From assembly GCA_025529335.1 (NCBI GenBank), contig JAMYHX010000054.1:62001-126000 (forward strand): a DNA stretch of 64,000 bases, read 5' to 3'. Each line of letters opens with the position of its first letter. The first letter of the stretch is position 1. The position numbers and the translations under genes were made by a program. The notes below the pieces were generated by a model. It saw only the letters and a list, made by a program, of their open reading frames with translations, did no database searches and was not told the origin of the DNA. Below, one piece after another: positions 46,588 to 58,457 of the stretch. This DNA comes from Rhizopus sp. PT2906 (Eukaryota > Mucoromycota > Mucoromycetes > Mucorales > Rhizopodaceae).

Positions 46588-46880
46588 TGTAAATAAACCC
46601 TTATACCCCCCCCCTCTCCATTTCATCTTCTCCTTTTATACATAATTTATCCTTTTCTGTATAAAAACTCGTTTACATAAACATAAAAATAGCACAGAAA
46701 TAACTTTATTAAAAAAAAAGGTATAAGGGATTTCTTGAATGCAAACACAATTTACAAAAAAAAAAAAAGTTGAAAAGTATCTAACATATGTACAATTTAT
46801 ACATTATTTTCTCTAAGTCTGATTAATGGACCTATAATTATATATAAGTAAATTACATCATTTCAAATTTGTATATGACT

Positions 46881-49800
46881 TTACCTAGAAACACTTTCAA
46901 ATAATCGTTCAATATCTGTAGCGCATCGTGTAAATGAGTGATTCCAGAAACTATATCTTGGATTCTTGATCAATTCTATGAATGTAATCAAGAGTCCCCA
47001 AGGATGAGGTCGATTTACAATGAGACGCTCTAATAGTACTCGTGTAATTTGCTCTTTGACAATCTCCTTTGTGCTCTCTGCAAACAAGTAAAGTATGACA
47101 CAGCTAAAGTAGTGTGTATGGCTGTTGGGGTATCGAAGCTGGTTTGCAGTAGCACTTAGGAACAAATAGCGACCTTCCGAATCAAGCTCGTTCAGTAGGT
47201 ATTGGAAGATTTGAATAGGCGCTCCTTGATTCACGGGGATACCCTCAGTGACTCCAGTTACACCTACATAGAATACAAGTGCATTCATCATTGATACATT
47301 ATACTTGCTGTCCTCTTGTTCATCCTTAGCAAGCATTAGCTTAGAAGGTAAAGAAGCCAAGAATTTGGCTTTATCGATTTGCGATTTCATATAATCGTCA
47401 ATCTCTTGCTTCAAGTTATTCTTCTTCAAGATACTAGTGTAGTCAGATAGGATATTGGGTGATTGATTGATGTCTGGAAGCAGATCCACTTTAAGATTGG
47501 GCGTGAATGGATCTGGTAAACGCATATGACGAGGGAAAGCGCTAAGAATCAAATTACGTAGTTGAATGCAAGATGATGGAATAACATCACAGAGGCTATA
47601 ATGATAATCACACAGAAATTCAGGGAAATCATGCAAGAGAACAAGCAATACCCTGAGTGTTCCTCTGTATAGCATTCTTGTAGTATCTTTCAACTTGGCT
47701 TTGTGTAAGAAAGGGTTCAAAAACTTGAACAAGGATATGAGCAGCTGTTGAAAGATTGGCCATCCCTACATAAAATAAAGGAAATTAGTTCTGTGTACTA
47801 AAGTCATTACCGCTCTCTCTCTCTCTTTTTACCTTTTGATTTTCAGCCAACAGTAACTTGGGCATAAACATTCTATGAGAAGTCAACTGAAGCCAAGCGA
47901 ATGTAAAACCAGGGAAGTTTAAAGGCTGGAGCGTGTTGAATGTATTGCTCAATGCACTGAGAATAGACATATAGACTGTCTGCAGTTGCTGCTCGGATGA
48001 ATGAAGTTCACAAAGTAAGCTGGTAAAGAATCTCAAGAAAGGACGTTGATCAAATTGCTGCTGACGTTGATCATGCATTTGAGAAATCACAAGGATAACG
48101 ATAGACAGAATCTTGGTAAATAAAGCTATTCTAGCACTATCTGGTGAATCCATAGCAGCTTTACCCATGGCTGAATTATCAACAGGAGGTTGGGGAAGCT
48201 CCACTAAGCAAACAATTAACTTGGAAAGAGCATCAATTGGCAAATAAGTGAGACCGACAGGTTGATTGAGCAGTTGCTTATGTTTGATAGCATGTTCGAC
48301 AGAGGCTTCAATACAAGTGCGATAAAAGAGTGAAGACATGTCTTCCATCTTGAAAATATTTTGTTGTGAAAGTTGAGTGACAAACACCTTCAATATTTTG
48401 TCGGTGCTGGTAGGGTGTTGATAGAGTCTGATCCACTCACTGAATAAAACATGCATCTGTTCGCGAATGGCAACTTCTTCATCAGATAAACCTTGAGGCA
48501 ACATAGGATGCTGTTGCATTGTGACAGGAGCAGCCGTACTACCAGGAACAGAGCGTCTGCGCATTTCTTCCATTAAAAATAACACGCTTTCGGGCACATT
48601 TCCTCGCAATCTACTTAGTGCTTCCAAAGATGCCATAAAGTCTTGACGAGTTGCTAAACCACCTTCTTCATATAAACAAGCACGAATCAATCGAGCAGTA
48701 AAATCAATAGCGCTCATACGACCACTATCAATTAATGTGGCCAGCTCTTGGTCTTGTTCGGGTAAGTTAATAAGGTTGGCTTTGATCAAAGCTACGGTCA
48801 CAGGTACATTGTATTTACGTTCGTCATCTGCATGTGTTAGCCAGGAAGTAACAAGAACTCCAACATTGGGTGATACTTCGCACAACCTTTCAAGAAGGAC
48901 AACATAAACTTCGCGGCCTAATTGCGTTTCGCTTTTATAAAGCAATTGAACAACCTTTTGAGCAAAAGTGCGTGCTGCTTCTGCTTTATCAAAACTTGAC
49001 AAGGCCAGCAAAGGTATCTGATGAATAATGGTAATAATATCATGCTGTAAGGGCAGATGACCGAAACTAGGAACGTTTGTCACGCTGATCAATTTCTCCA
49101 AGTCACTAATGTACTGTGCAAATCTTTCCAAGATTTGGTGTGCACTGACTTGTTGCTGCTCTAGCAAAGAAATAAGACCAGTATTGTATCCAGAGTGAAG
49201 CTCAGGGTGTATCATGCTTCCACCAGGAGCAATGTTATTACGTAGTAAACGTTGTTGTTGTTGTTGCTGTTGCTGCTGCTGTTGTTGCTGTTGCTGTTGT
49301 TGTTCCAGCGTTGTTTGCTCTACCATCTGTCCAGCAGGTGCTTGAGGAGCCAGTCTTGGCACACGTAAAAAGTCTTCATATATACGAAGCTGGTTGGCGT
49401 GAATTCCATTAGGTTTAGGACGCAAAGGTTCAGGGAGCGTAGCAGGAAACCTTGAAACAGAAAATATGTCCATATCAAAGTATGGTTGAGGGTTACCACG
49501 CTGCTGTTGCTGTTCTCGGTGCTTCTTGCGGCTTGCATAAGCATTAAGCAATATTTCATCCACTTCCACAATTACTTTTTCCATGGCTGTCTTTTCAATG
49601 ACTGTGCATACCAAGTCCAAGTTATCTGAAGCAGTCAATGCTGCAGCTTGTTCAGCAGCAACTTCACTTAAGCCATTGGATACAAAGGTATTTCTGAGAT
49701 GATTTATCATACTTGCACGAAGAGGTTCTTTACAAGTCACCATAGCTAAGCTACCAGCAAGACTTCTTGCCATTAAATGAGCTGCCTTTCTCATCTTGTT

Positions 49801-52800
49801 TTCATCAGATTCCATTGCAAAATCCTTCAATATTAATTCACGTGTGGATACTGAAGCAATGGCCACTGATCTTTCCACAACAGGTCCAATGATGTCAAAA
49901 ATGGATTGCTTTATAGCTTGTAACGTCCAGCGTTTGGAATTGGGTTGAGCCGAGTATAAAACTATTTGAGAATTGAAAGTCAAGTAAGGGCCTAAGTTGG
50001 GAAGTTGAATGAATTCATCCTCCATTTTATCCAATCCTGCAGGAGTGGCGACTGGTGATTGCGAAATAAGGTTGGTAATAGGTGGCCTTGAAATAGCATA
50101 TGGTGAGCTTTCCGGTTTTGCAACAACTGCTGTCGCCTGTGATTGTGGCTTCTTTGGCTTTCTGTTCTTTAATATCATTGTTGGTTGAATTGTGTTCAAT
50201 TCTATGGATAAAATCTTGCACAAGACTTCAATCTCAAATTTAAGATTCAGTTTAAGGTCTGCATTTTGATAAAGCTCCACCAACAGTTTAAGAATAGCCA
50301 TCACCCAGGGATTAGGAGGCACAAACACTTTACCCTTCTTGCCTTGCTCGAGTACTTTACAAACAAATGGAATAACCACGATCAAACGACTGCTATCATA
50401 GCCTTCGAGAAGGAGATCTTTGAAGGAGATATGCTTCTGCTTGATAGGCTTATTTTGAGCCAAAGTCATACCACCTAGCCAAGAACCAAGGTTTTTCAAT
50501 AATGTACGTTCAGTCGATGAAGATACTGTGTTATCTGAATTTAACAAAATCTTGATATTGGAATATGTCTCTCGTAGTACATGGTGGTATAATAAAGGGC
50601 TATCCACAGACTTCAAAAGTAGCAGATAGAGATCATGATAGTTGGGTTCTATACTAGCTCGCTTCACTACCAAATAGTTGCTGAACCATTGATACGCAGA
50701 CTGCTGAAGAGCATCTTTGAGGTCGATGGATTTTGTTTGCAAGTTATTGTGTGCAACGTTGTTGATGATAAACAGTATCTTATCTTGCGTCGCCTCATTT
50801 GGAGTCTCATACACAACACTCTCATCCTTGTCCTTTGAAATATCTGGCACGCATATAGCTGTAAACACAGCTGTTTGCGGTACTATGCTTTTCAATTTCT
50901 CTGGAGGAATACCAGTTGATGATGAAGGTAAACTGGGAATGGGTTGACCCTCCATAATATTTGGTTGTGGAGGTTGCTGCTGCATATGCTGCTGTTGTAA
51001 CCTTCCTACTTGCATAGCTTGCTTTATCATATTGACAATTTCTGGATTAGTTAACTGAAGAGCAGGTGCTTGAGTTAAATGAAAACAGTATTGTGGCCAT
51101 TCAGGTAATCGTGATTGGAATTGTGTAAGGGCTGTTAAACCAAATCTGTATATTTTCGTACCTGGTACATGACCCAAGGCATCAAGCACATAACGTAATG
51201 CTAATCCAAGAGTAGCGTATGTAAACAGTCTGTGTTGTATTAGCTGACCAAATAAAATACTTGTGATTGTAAGTTCTTTTTCCGGGTATTTTGGGAAGAA
51301 GTTGTATTCATCCAATAAGTTATGAATCATGCATGCATATATGTCGTTTTCTCGAGGATCTCTTGATTGACTAAATTTCCGAAGTTTTTCAATCATTCCT
51401 TCTATTGATATCTCTCCACTATAGATTTTTTCATAATATGAATTTGCTTCATCTTCAATCTCTTGTTTAAAGGTTACAACGTTGGCTGTAGGAGCAGGGG
51501 TTTTTGAAGGGGTCTTTCTGAGTGCAGGTTCTGGTACTAGTGGAACTACTCCGGCAGTAGCAACAGGAGTGGTAGCAACAGTGGGACCCTTTTGATTTAT
51601 CTTTAAATATCCTGCTTGAATATCACGTAGTATCTCTTTTTCATTTGTATCAATATTGCTATATAATGAATCAATAAAAAAAAACATTGTATTTTTTATG
51701 CATTTTCTTCCATACCTTTCAGCAAGCACTTTTATAAAGACATTGACGACGTCCATAGATAATGGCACAGTAATGGGAGCTGATTGTGTCTCTTGTCTGG
51801 TCAATTCAGCTCTAATTTTGCTACCAAGGAATGCTAAGCATGCTTTACAAAATACGTCACCATTTTCCTTAATTTTATCTTGAAGCCATTTTTCAAGGTT
51901 TAGGTATTCTCGACGAGCTGCTAGAGCAGCCAAGTCAATGGTGAATAAGAATGGTTGAAGATCAAGAATAGCTGGCAAAATCTATATTTCATCTAAGTAT
52001 CCTTTTGATGTTAATAATATGTATTTTTTACCTTTAACTCATGAACAAACGCCAGGATTCTTGTTAAAGCAGTTGGATCGTTGTTATAAAGTTCAAGAAT
52101 GTTCTTTTTAAACAATTCAGGCTTTGCCTTCCAAAATTTGGTAAAGACAAAGACACTGCTTGCATTTCCGGTAAAATAGTAAACGATGAGCCTCGCGAAT
52201 AAGTCTTCATGGACCTTATTTGCAAGTGGCTAAAAAAGGACAAGTGTATTTAGTAAGGGTTCAAGATGAATAAAGTTAACTTACATCAATTTGTAATAAA
52301 CCCATAAAGACAAGCTCAGGACTCTTATTTACCATCATTTCAAGAAAAACCTTAACGTCATCAACTACAGCAGTATCAGCCATCTTGATGACACATTCAA
52401 TCAAGTCTAGTGAATTCAGTTGCTCTTTTACGAGTTGAGTAGCCAAGGTACGGTTACTAGCATTAGCTGTAGAAAAGTCATCTACTTCCATCACCTTTCT
52501 TTTTGAGCATGCAGGTAGATTAACGTAATCAGTAGGAGCATTAGTCATTTGGTATAGAGCACTGAGTTGTCCCTTTAAATTTTTCCACTGTCCGAAAAAC
52601 ACGTTTGCTGGAAATGGATCGTTTCCCTATTGACATACAATAAGCATAAAATCAAAAACTTTTTGATTAATAATTACCTGTTTAGAGAACTTCCAGGCAG
52701 CTATTAGCATATCTAAGCCTTTTGAATCATATAGAAAGAAATGTTCATAATCTAAGCATTCAAACACTTTTATCCAATCCAAGCTAGGGGCCTATGCTCA

Positions 52801-53117
52801 AGAATAAGGTAAGCAATACAACAGAGACTCCTTTTTTTTTATATTTCTTAAACCTTTTCGTCGATTAATATGACAAAGTTATCTACTCTCCAAGTTGTGT
52901 CCTTGTTGGTTGTGCCATTGCCTACGCCTGTCATATTTGTATGTGTTCTTGCCATACAACCAATAGTTTCAGCTACTTCCTTTTCAGTGATTTCAGTAAC
53001 TGTAGAAAGTAGTTCTCGAACATTTGTAACAGAACTACAACATTCGTAACCTCCTTCTAGAATCATTTTACAAATACGGCCCTCGGTCTGTTCAGCATCT
53101 TTATTGCTAAATTTCAT
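46881..53117 (-). CDS. NOT1: CCR4-NOT complex scaffold subunit NOT1
   Basis: Exons 52854-53117, 52678-52791, 52285-52626, 52032-52229, 47833-51981 and 46881-47765 join in phase. A 57-nt in-frame intron lies at 51659-51715. The protein is about 1964 residues. NOT1 scaffolds the main cytoplasmic deadenylase and binds CAF1/CCR4, CAF40 and NOT2/3. Landmarks in order are [16 protein letters not shown] and CMARTHTNM, the MIF4G core [20 protein letters not shown], the DUF3819 region [20 protein letters not shown], a polyglutamine run, and the C-terminal NOT1 domain with [20 protein letters not shown] and [20 protein letters not shown]. The N-terminal HEAT region of about 200 residues found in animal NOT1 is not visible upstream. 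Confidence 0.95.
49251..49312 (-). repeat. Polyglutamine-coding CAG/CAA repeat in NOT1
   Basis: A run of about 20 Gln codons (mixed CAA/CAG) between the DUF3819 region and [11 protein letters not shown]. It is likely a flexible, length-variable linker. Confidence 0.85.
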
Positions 53118-53474
53118 TTTAAGCAACGGTACTTTTTTTTCTTCTAATCTAAATTACTTACTCTGTCATTGCTTTTTCAAACTAACAAAAAAAAGGAAGA
53201 AAAAGTGTTACAAGTCAATTAAAGAAAAAAAAAGCATCTTTTTACCTTTTATAATACAAGTCTTTTTTATTTTATTTTTTTTCTCCTAAATTATAAAAAA
53301 AAAAAAAAAAGAACACGAAAGAAAAAAAAACATCCGCATTTTCTTATTCAACGTGCAAAATATAAAAAAAACTAATTCTTGCTGACTATAAAAAAAAAAA
53401 AAAGACCAATTCTTGCTGACGGGAACGTTAAATTGCCACAGCAATTAAGTCACAACTGAATCTAGTGAAGAATT
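53118..53474. other. AT-rich homopolymer region upstream of NOT1
   Basis: Long A and T runs, and two near-identical short segments around 53378 and 53408 (ATTCTTGCTGAC) separated by an A-run. No exon encoding the missing NOT1 N-terminus is recognisable. Confidence 0.45.
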
Positions 53475-55029
53475 TTAGTAGCCATTCTTTTCAAATGTCT
53501 TTGACTTACCCCGATCAATGGCATCAAGGCCAATATCCCGGCATTCTCTTGCATTAAAGAAGGACGTGGTCTTGTTGATAAACTCAGTGTTGCAGTGACT
53601 GATTTTAGCAGATAATTCAGGAAATGTTTCCTGGAAGAGCAGCGAGCATAGACCAGAATGGCCAATGGCGAGGACAGAAAGGTCGTCTCTCGGCTTGATG
53701 GCATTTTTGTTTGAGACTAACACACAGTCAGGGTTTCGACACAAGAAAGATCCTTTGACCTTTGTCCTGATATCTTTATCGTTGATCATTTTTCGATGTA
53801 TGAGGTGGTCCAGCTTGGAGAAGCAGTACATGCATGTTTGAGACGTCATGTTTTCATTTGTGATGCACACATTGACGTCTATATCATGCTTGTACTGCTT
53901 CCATTTTCCACCATATCGTCTGAATCCCTTTGTTGTTGAGCCTATCCCCGTGCCTCTGTCTCCGATAAACATGATAGGGCATGGTCTGCTTTTACCTTTT
54001 ACTAAATAGTTTATATAATAGTTAGTATTCATCAATCGTATATTACTGTGCTCTTTACCTTTCTTCCCTATCAAAAACGTTCTTTCTTTTGCACACAATC
54101 GCCTTCGAAAGCGGTCGTTTTGCATTTCACACGCCCTTTTCAATCTGACTCTTTGGAATTATAAAAATTTCTAAGAGCTAAACGGTTACTGACATGTTGC
54201 TGGTGTATATTCATTACTTGCTCAACGCTTGTTGCCATCTTTAAGTCTAACTTTGCAATATCATTTTCAATAGCTTGCACTGCTTTGCCTTCTGTTGACT
54301 TTGCTTTTTCCAGCTTTTTTCGGACATTATAATATCCTGAGCCAATATCTACATCACCTGCCTTTATTGCCATAGAAGATGGTATCTGAAGCAAGGAGTT
54401 GGCTCTGGATTCATCGCTGCTGTACTTGCTCACTATTTCTGAGCTTCTTCTTTACACTCATCGATATTTTCCAATGCTTTGTACTTATCGCGTAGCTCAA
54501 GGTGAAGCTTGAATCGTTTCATTGTCAGGGGAACAGTACTTGTCATAATCTTTAGACCATTATCTGTGCCAGAAAAAATAAATTCTTCAGAAGGATTAAT
54601 CTGTAGGCTTAGTTGATAATCTTCCACCTTAGCAATCCCATGACCATATTTCTGCACAATATGCCGCTGAGTATTGCTGCTTTGGGAGGCATGAGCTGTT
54701 TCGTGGGTAATTGCAGGTTTTTGCTTCATCGCTACCCTTTTAAAATGCATCATTTGTCTTTTCAACTTCAATTTGTCTCTTGTTGCTTGCACAGACAAAA
54801 ATGACTGATTTCGTTCGTCTTTGACTTGTTCGATAGCGTTGTATAAGTCAACCTTTTCTTCAAGGCTGCTATTTCTCCATTTGGTCTTCAAGTCTTTGAT
54901 GTCCTTGGAGAGGCCCATGTTATTGTTGTTCTTCAATGCATCTTTGAGCAATTATTCTATCTGAAGGACTTCAAATTGCAAGCCTTGGACTTCTTGCACA
55001 AGAGTCTCTTTTGGCTTTTTATGTTTCAT
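53475..55029 (-). pseudogene. Fanzor/TnpB-like RuvC nuclease relic
   Basis: Three consecutive minus-strand frames form one protein. Part 1, from 55029, is a coiled N-terminus with a TAA at 54952-54954, then EFIFSGTDNGLKIMTSTVPL, where GTDNG fits the RuvC-I Asp. Part 2 (54433-54140) reads ANSLLQIPSSMAIKAGDVDI and LRNFYNS. Part 3 (54143-53475) has a 57-nt intron with a perfect TACTAAC branch point, then IMFIGDRGTGIGSTTKGFRR, a zinc ribbon (MTSQTCMYCFSKL...FLCRNPDC) and PRDDLSVLAIG, the RuvC-III Asp. The order RuvC-I, TSxTCxxC, CxNPxC, RD is that of TnpB/Fanzor (OrfB zinc ribbon) proteins. One nonsense codon and two frame changes (near 54433 and 54142) mark it as inactive. Confidence 0.7.
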
Positions 55030-55404
55030 TCTAGGTTATAAAGTGTTTGAGATAGGAATTCTCATCAGACTGTTATCCTCACTAACCTGATGATAGCTTT
55101 CAGAGATCATTGAAGGCAAGAGAAAAAAGAAAAATAAGGTTGCTGCTGATATCCTTGGCCGTGTCAAAGCTTATTTATCACAGTGATGTTGTCACCTGCG
55201 TTAGATACAGTGAAATGACTCATTTTCTTAAAGTAGACTATCTCGACAATATGAAATTAGCAATGTCATCTCCATATATTCTGACTAGACGATATAAACT
55301 TTTCTATTAAGGTGAACATTTGCTATATTTTTTGTTCAAATGGGGTAATACTAGAGACACTGCAATAGGATACTGCAAGATCCAAAAAAGGAAATCCCCA
55401 CAAT

Positions 55405-56392
55405 TTATTTCAGGAGATCATACGAGCTTTTAATTACAGCCACACTTCCTGTAATGAGGTAGATCAACAGATCATTGGTGCAGCAGGCCTTACAAAGCCT
55501 CATCTGATACAGTGAAACAAATCTGATAAATAATGCCAAATTATATTCCACGGCAAAGATGGCCTTGGTCTTCATTTGGGGTAGAAAACCTTTCTTGCTG
55601 AGCAACAGGGGCAGGAGCATGAGGAAAAAAAGGCAGTTTGGTTACGCGGCTGACCAAAAAAATATGCTTGCACATCTTTGTTTGATCAGGGCAACTGCAG
55701 TTCTTCAAAAAGCCTTCTTTTGTATCCATCTCATAAAAGAGAATGTCTTCAGTGAAGGATCTGCACTGATAGCCATTTTCTTCGAGCTGCTCTACCATGG
55801 AACAGGCTACGTCGTAATCAATGCAGTATGCTGCTCTTCTCTTCTTTTTTTCGTTGGCTGTCAAGCGAAACCCACCAAAATCATGTGCAGCTTTGATTGT
55901 ATCCTGCCAATAATCCAATGCTATCACTTGGGACAGCAAGTAGATTAGGCGATCTACACGCAAAGGGCGAAAGCGACCAAGATAGAACGTCTTCAATTAG
56001 TTATGATACGATTCTATTAGATTGATAGAAGACTTCATAGTAACACGTGTCTTCTTAGGACGCATTACCTCTAGTTCATTACTGCTACTACCTTGATCAT
56101 TATCTACAGAAGATAAAACGTTAGTAGTATCAATAGTACCTATGCTATTCTTAGCTTTCTTCTTGTCGGCACCAGCATGATCACACAAATAGAAAGTAGT
56201 GTGAACTGGCAAAGCTTCAAGAATGAGCTTCCCGATGAACTGGAGATTGCTTGTAACGGGATACTGTTGTTTAAATACCCCACTTAGAATGCGAGAACGC
56301 GTCCTTTTTGAACTATTCCTCGAACTTATCAGACGTAGTAAAGACGATGGCCTGAACACTTTCCTCATAATCTGGAGCAGTAGGGCAAACAA
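55405..56392 (-). pseudogene. MULE-type transposase relic with SWIM finger
   Basis: A minus-strand frame with one in-frame stop at 55997-55999, exactly within ...INLIESYHN*LKTFYLGR, where relatives carry Gln. It continues RVDRLIYLLSQVIALDYWQD and RLTANEKKKRRAAYCIDYDV, then the SWIM finger CSCPDQTKMCKHIFLVSRV with the C-x-C-xn-C-x-H spacing intact. This is the C-terminal region of a Mutator-like transposase family, different from the relic at 34.8-36.5 kb. The catalytic DDE part upstream is not recognisable. It lies on the same strand as the Fanzor-like relic, about 0.4 kb before its start. Confidence 0.65.
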
Positions 56393-56450
56393 AATCAGCA
56401 GTAATAGAGATGGAGGTACTGTTAAAGTTGGTAGATATTTCAGTAGATGA

Positions 56451-57169
56451 TGTATATTTAATAACTGTGTGAGCTGTTATGGATAAATTTTAAAGTTAAC
56501 TCGGTATACAGCAAAAGTGTTACCTGTGAGAAAGATGACATAAAAAGAGCTGAAACAGAACTGTCAATGCATATTTTATTGGAATAACAGCCATTTATTA
56601 TAATACAAGTTACTTGTTCGATGCATGAGTCATCTGACTAGAACAAACCTGAACTGAATTCGTCCAGAATCAGGATAGGCTTGTAGTGATTTGTACAGTG
56701 GTGTAATCAAGTACATAAATAAATACAAAGTTTCCGATCATACAAGCTTGGATATCTCTTCAATCTCCAACACATCAAGAGAGGCACATTGAGACCTCTG
56801 TGACTATAGGAAACTTCTCTTCTTTGTTTGCATAAACATAAACAAGTTTTTTTCAAGAGTACATCTATTGAAGCAAGTGATGATGATTTTTTTTAGAAAA
56901 GGTAAAGATAACATTCATTAGTCTTTTTTCTTTGTAACTGAACGTTGTAATAGTCAAGAATACCCGTACTACTTTGAAGGCTTCTACAAAAGATATATCT
57001 ACTCCTGGTCCTTCAAATGTTGTTACCAGCAACAAGACCCCCAAAAGACTAATTATACCATGAATATGATGCGCTGTCTATAACGGCAGTACATTCCTTA
57101 ACGCCTCGGTAAGTATAAAATGAATAGTACATTATTTTTTATTCACTAGTCATATTACAACAGAGTCCT
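56451..57169. other. Repeat-rich gap, weak coding trace
   Basis: On the + strand, 56953-57061 reads KNTRTTLKASTKDISTPGPS and KTPKRLIIP before a stop. This might be the tail of a dead element gene. No complete gene is seen. Confidence 0.3.
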
Positions 57170-58306
57170 TCAGTTATATATATTCACCCCTGATCTTGCA
57201 TAAAACATGGATAGCCTTAGTTGAAAGCATTCTTCAAATAAACTGTCAATTGATTTCGTCGCTCGCAAACCCAAATAGATGTGCCTTATAAATGCATAGA
57301 AATTGCATACAGCAACTAATCTGTTCCGACAAGCCAAATCAATGTATTGCCATTCTGTATCCATTTCCTTTAGTTTGAACCGATATAATTCGCCCTCTTT
57401 ATCAATTTTTGATCCACACCCATAACACTGTGAAGATGACCCAGGACGAAATATAGATGCAAATGATGAGCGTCCTGTTAGTTGCTGATGTTGCTTTTGA
57501 AATGAAGTTGCGGTTTCTATAAGGCATGGTTGGTGAATAGCTGAATCAAGTAATCTTTTTATAATGTATTTAGGCAGTCTCGAACAAGAACGCAGACAGG
57601 GTTGCGTATCCATCACCGTGCATGATTTCAAAAATGGAAGTCGATGTAACAGGTCGATTGGTGTTCGAGGTGTTGCTTCTATAAACTCCATGAATAGCCT
57701 TTGCCATTCCCGATCGAGAAATTCGGTGCATTTACTGTGCTGAGAGCTATCCGCTTGTTTTATTCCGTGCGTTTCTTTTATCTTTTCTTTTAGTTCCTTT
57801 AATTGTTCTCTTTGATTTTCCAATTCTTCTTGAGCCGATTCTAATAGCTTTTGTGTTTGAAGCAGCTTCTGTTCTGTAATATGATGCGCTTTTCTTTCTT
57901 TGGCTACCATTGCATTTGCCTGCTCAAACAGATGTTGTGACAGGTCTTCGAGTTCATGTTCTATTTCTGCTGTCTGCTGCTCTGCACTCTGCAGTTTTTC
58001 TATTTGCCATATATATTTTTCATTCAACACAGTAAGATCTTTTCGAAGTTCTTCAATTTGACGAGCTTGGCTTTGCACTAGAGTCGCATCAAAAAAATCC
58101 GTTTGAGCAGATTGACAACTGCTCAAGGTAGACACAGATGATGAAAATGAAGGTGTTGAAAGTAGAGGACTATCATAAGTAGCTGGTGGCATAACAAGTA
58201 CAGGTGAAGACAATGGTTTTGTTCCCACATCCTTTGTTCCATCTAATATAGGATCTATAATAATGATAGGATTATGCTGTAAATGATCGACACTTCTCCA
58301 AGACAT
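57170..58306 (-). CDS. Sec2-type Rab guanine nucleotide exchange factor
   Basis: One uninterrupted frame of 378 residues. After a Ser/Thr/Pro-rich N-terminus, a long coiled coil spans residues ~78-190 and includes ELEDLSQHLFEQANAMVAKE, the signature of the Sec2/Rabin catalytic coiled coil. The C-terminal region has SSQCYGCGSKIDKEGELYRF and LACRNRLVAVCNFYAFIRHI, matching the Cys-bearing region of fungal and animal Sec2/Rabin relatives. Sec2 activates the Rab Sec4 on secretory vesicles and recruits the exocyst, supporting polarised growth at hyphal tips. The absence of introns contrasts with most neighbours. Confidence 0.85.
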   Translation of the reverse strand: MSWRSVDHLQHNPIIIIDPILDGTKDVGTKPLSSPVLVMPPATYDSPLLSTPSFSSSVSTLSSCQSAQTDFFDATLVQSQARQIEELRKDLTVLNEKYIWQIEKLQSAEQQTAEIEHELEDLSQHLFEQANAMVAKERKAHHITEQKLLQTQKLLESAQEELENQREQLKELKEKIKETHGIKQADSSQHSKCTEFLDREWQRLFMEFIEATPRTPIDLLHRLPFLKSCTVMDTQPCLRSCSRLPKYIIKRLLDSAIHQPCLIETATSFQKQHQQLTGRSSFASIFRPGSSSQCYGCGSKIDKEGELYRFKLKEMDTEWQYIDLACRNRLVAVCNFYAFIRHIYLGLRATKSIDSLFEECFQLRLSMFYARSGVNIYN

Positions 58307-58457
58307 ACTCCTATCTTTCCTTTCTTTTTCTCTCTTTTTGCAAAGTAAAAACTAGAGTAAAAAGCCAAAATGAAAAGAAAAAAGAAAAGTTAGAATATGA
58401 CCTGTATTCGATTGTTTTTATCCCCTCGGAAATTTTAAAAATATACAGCATGTTTTA

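Noticed and set aside
50266..50947. Three + strand frames
   Set aside because: Antisense shadows of the NOT1 main exon.
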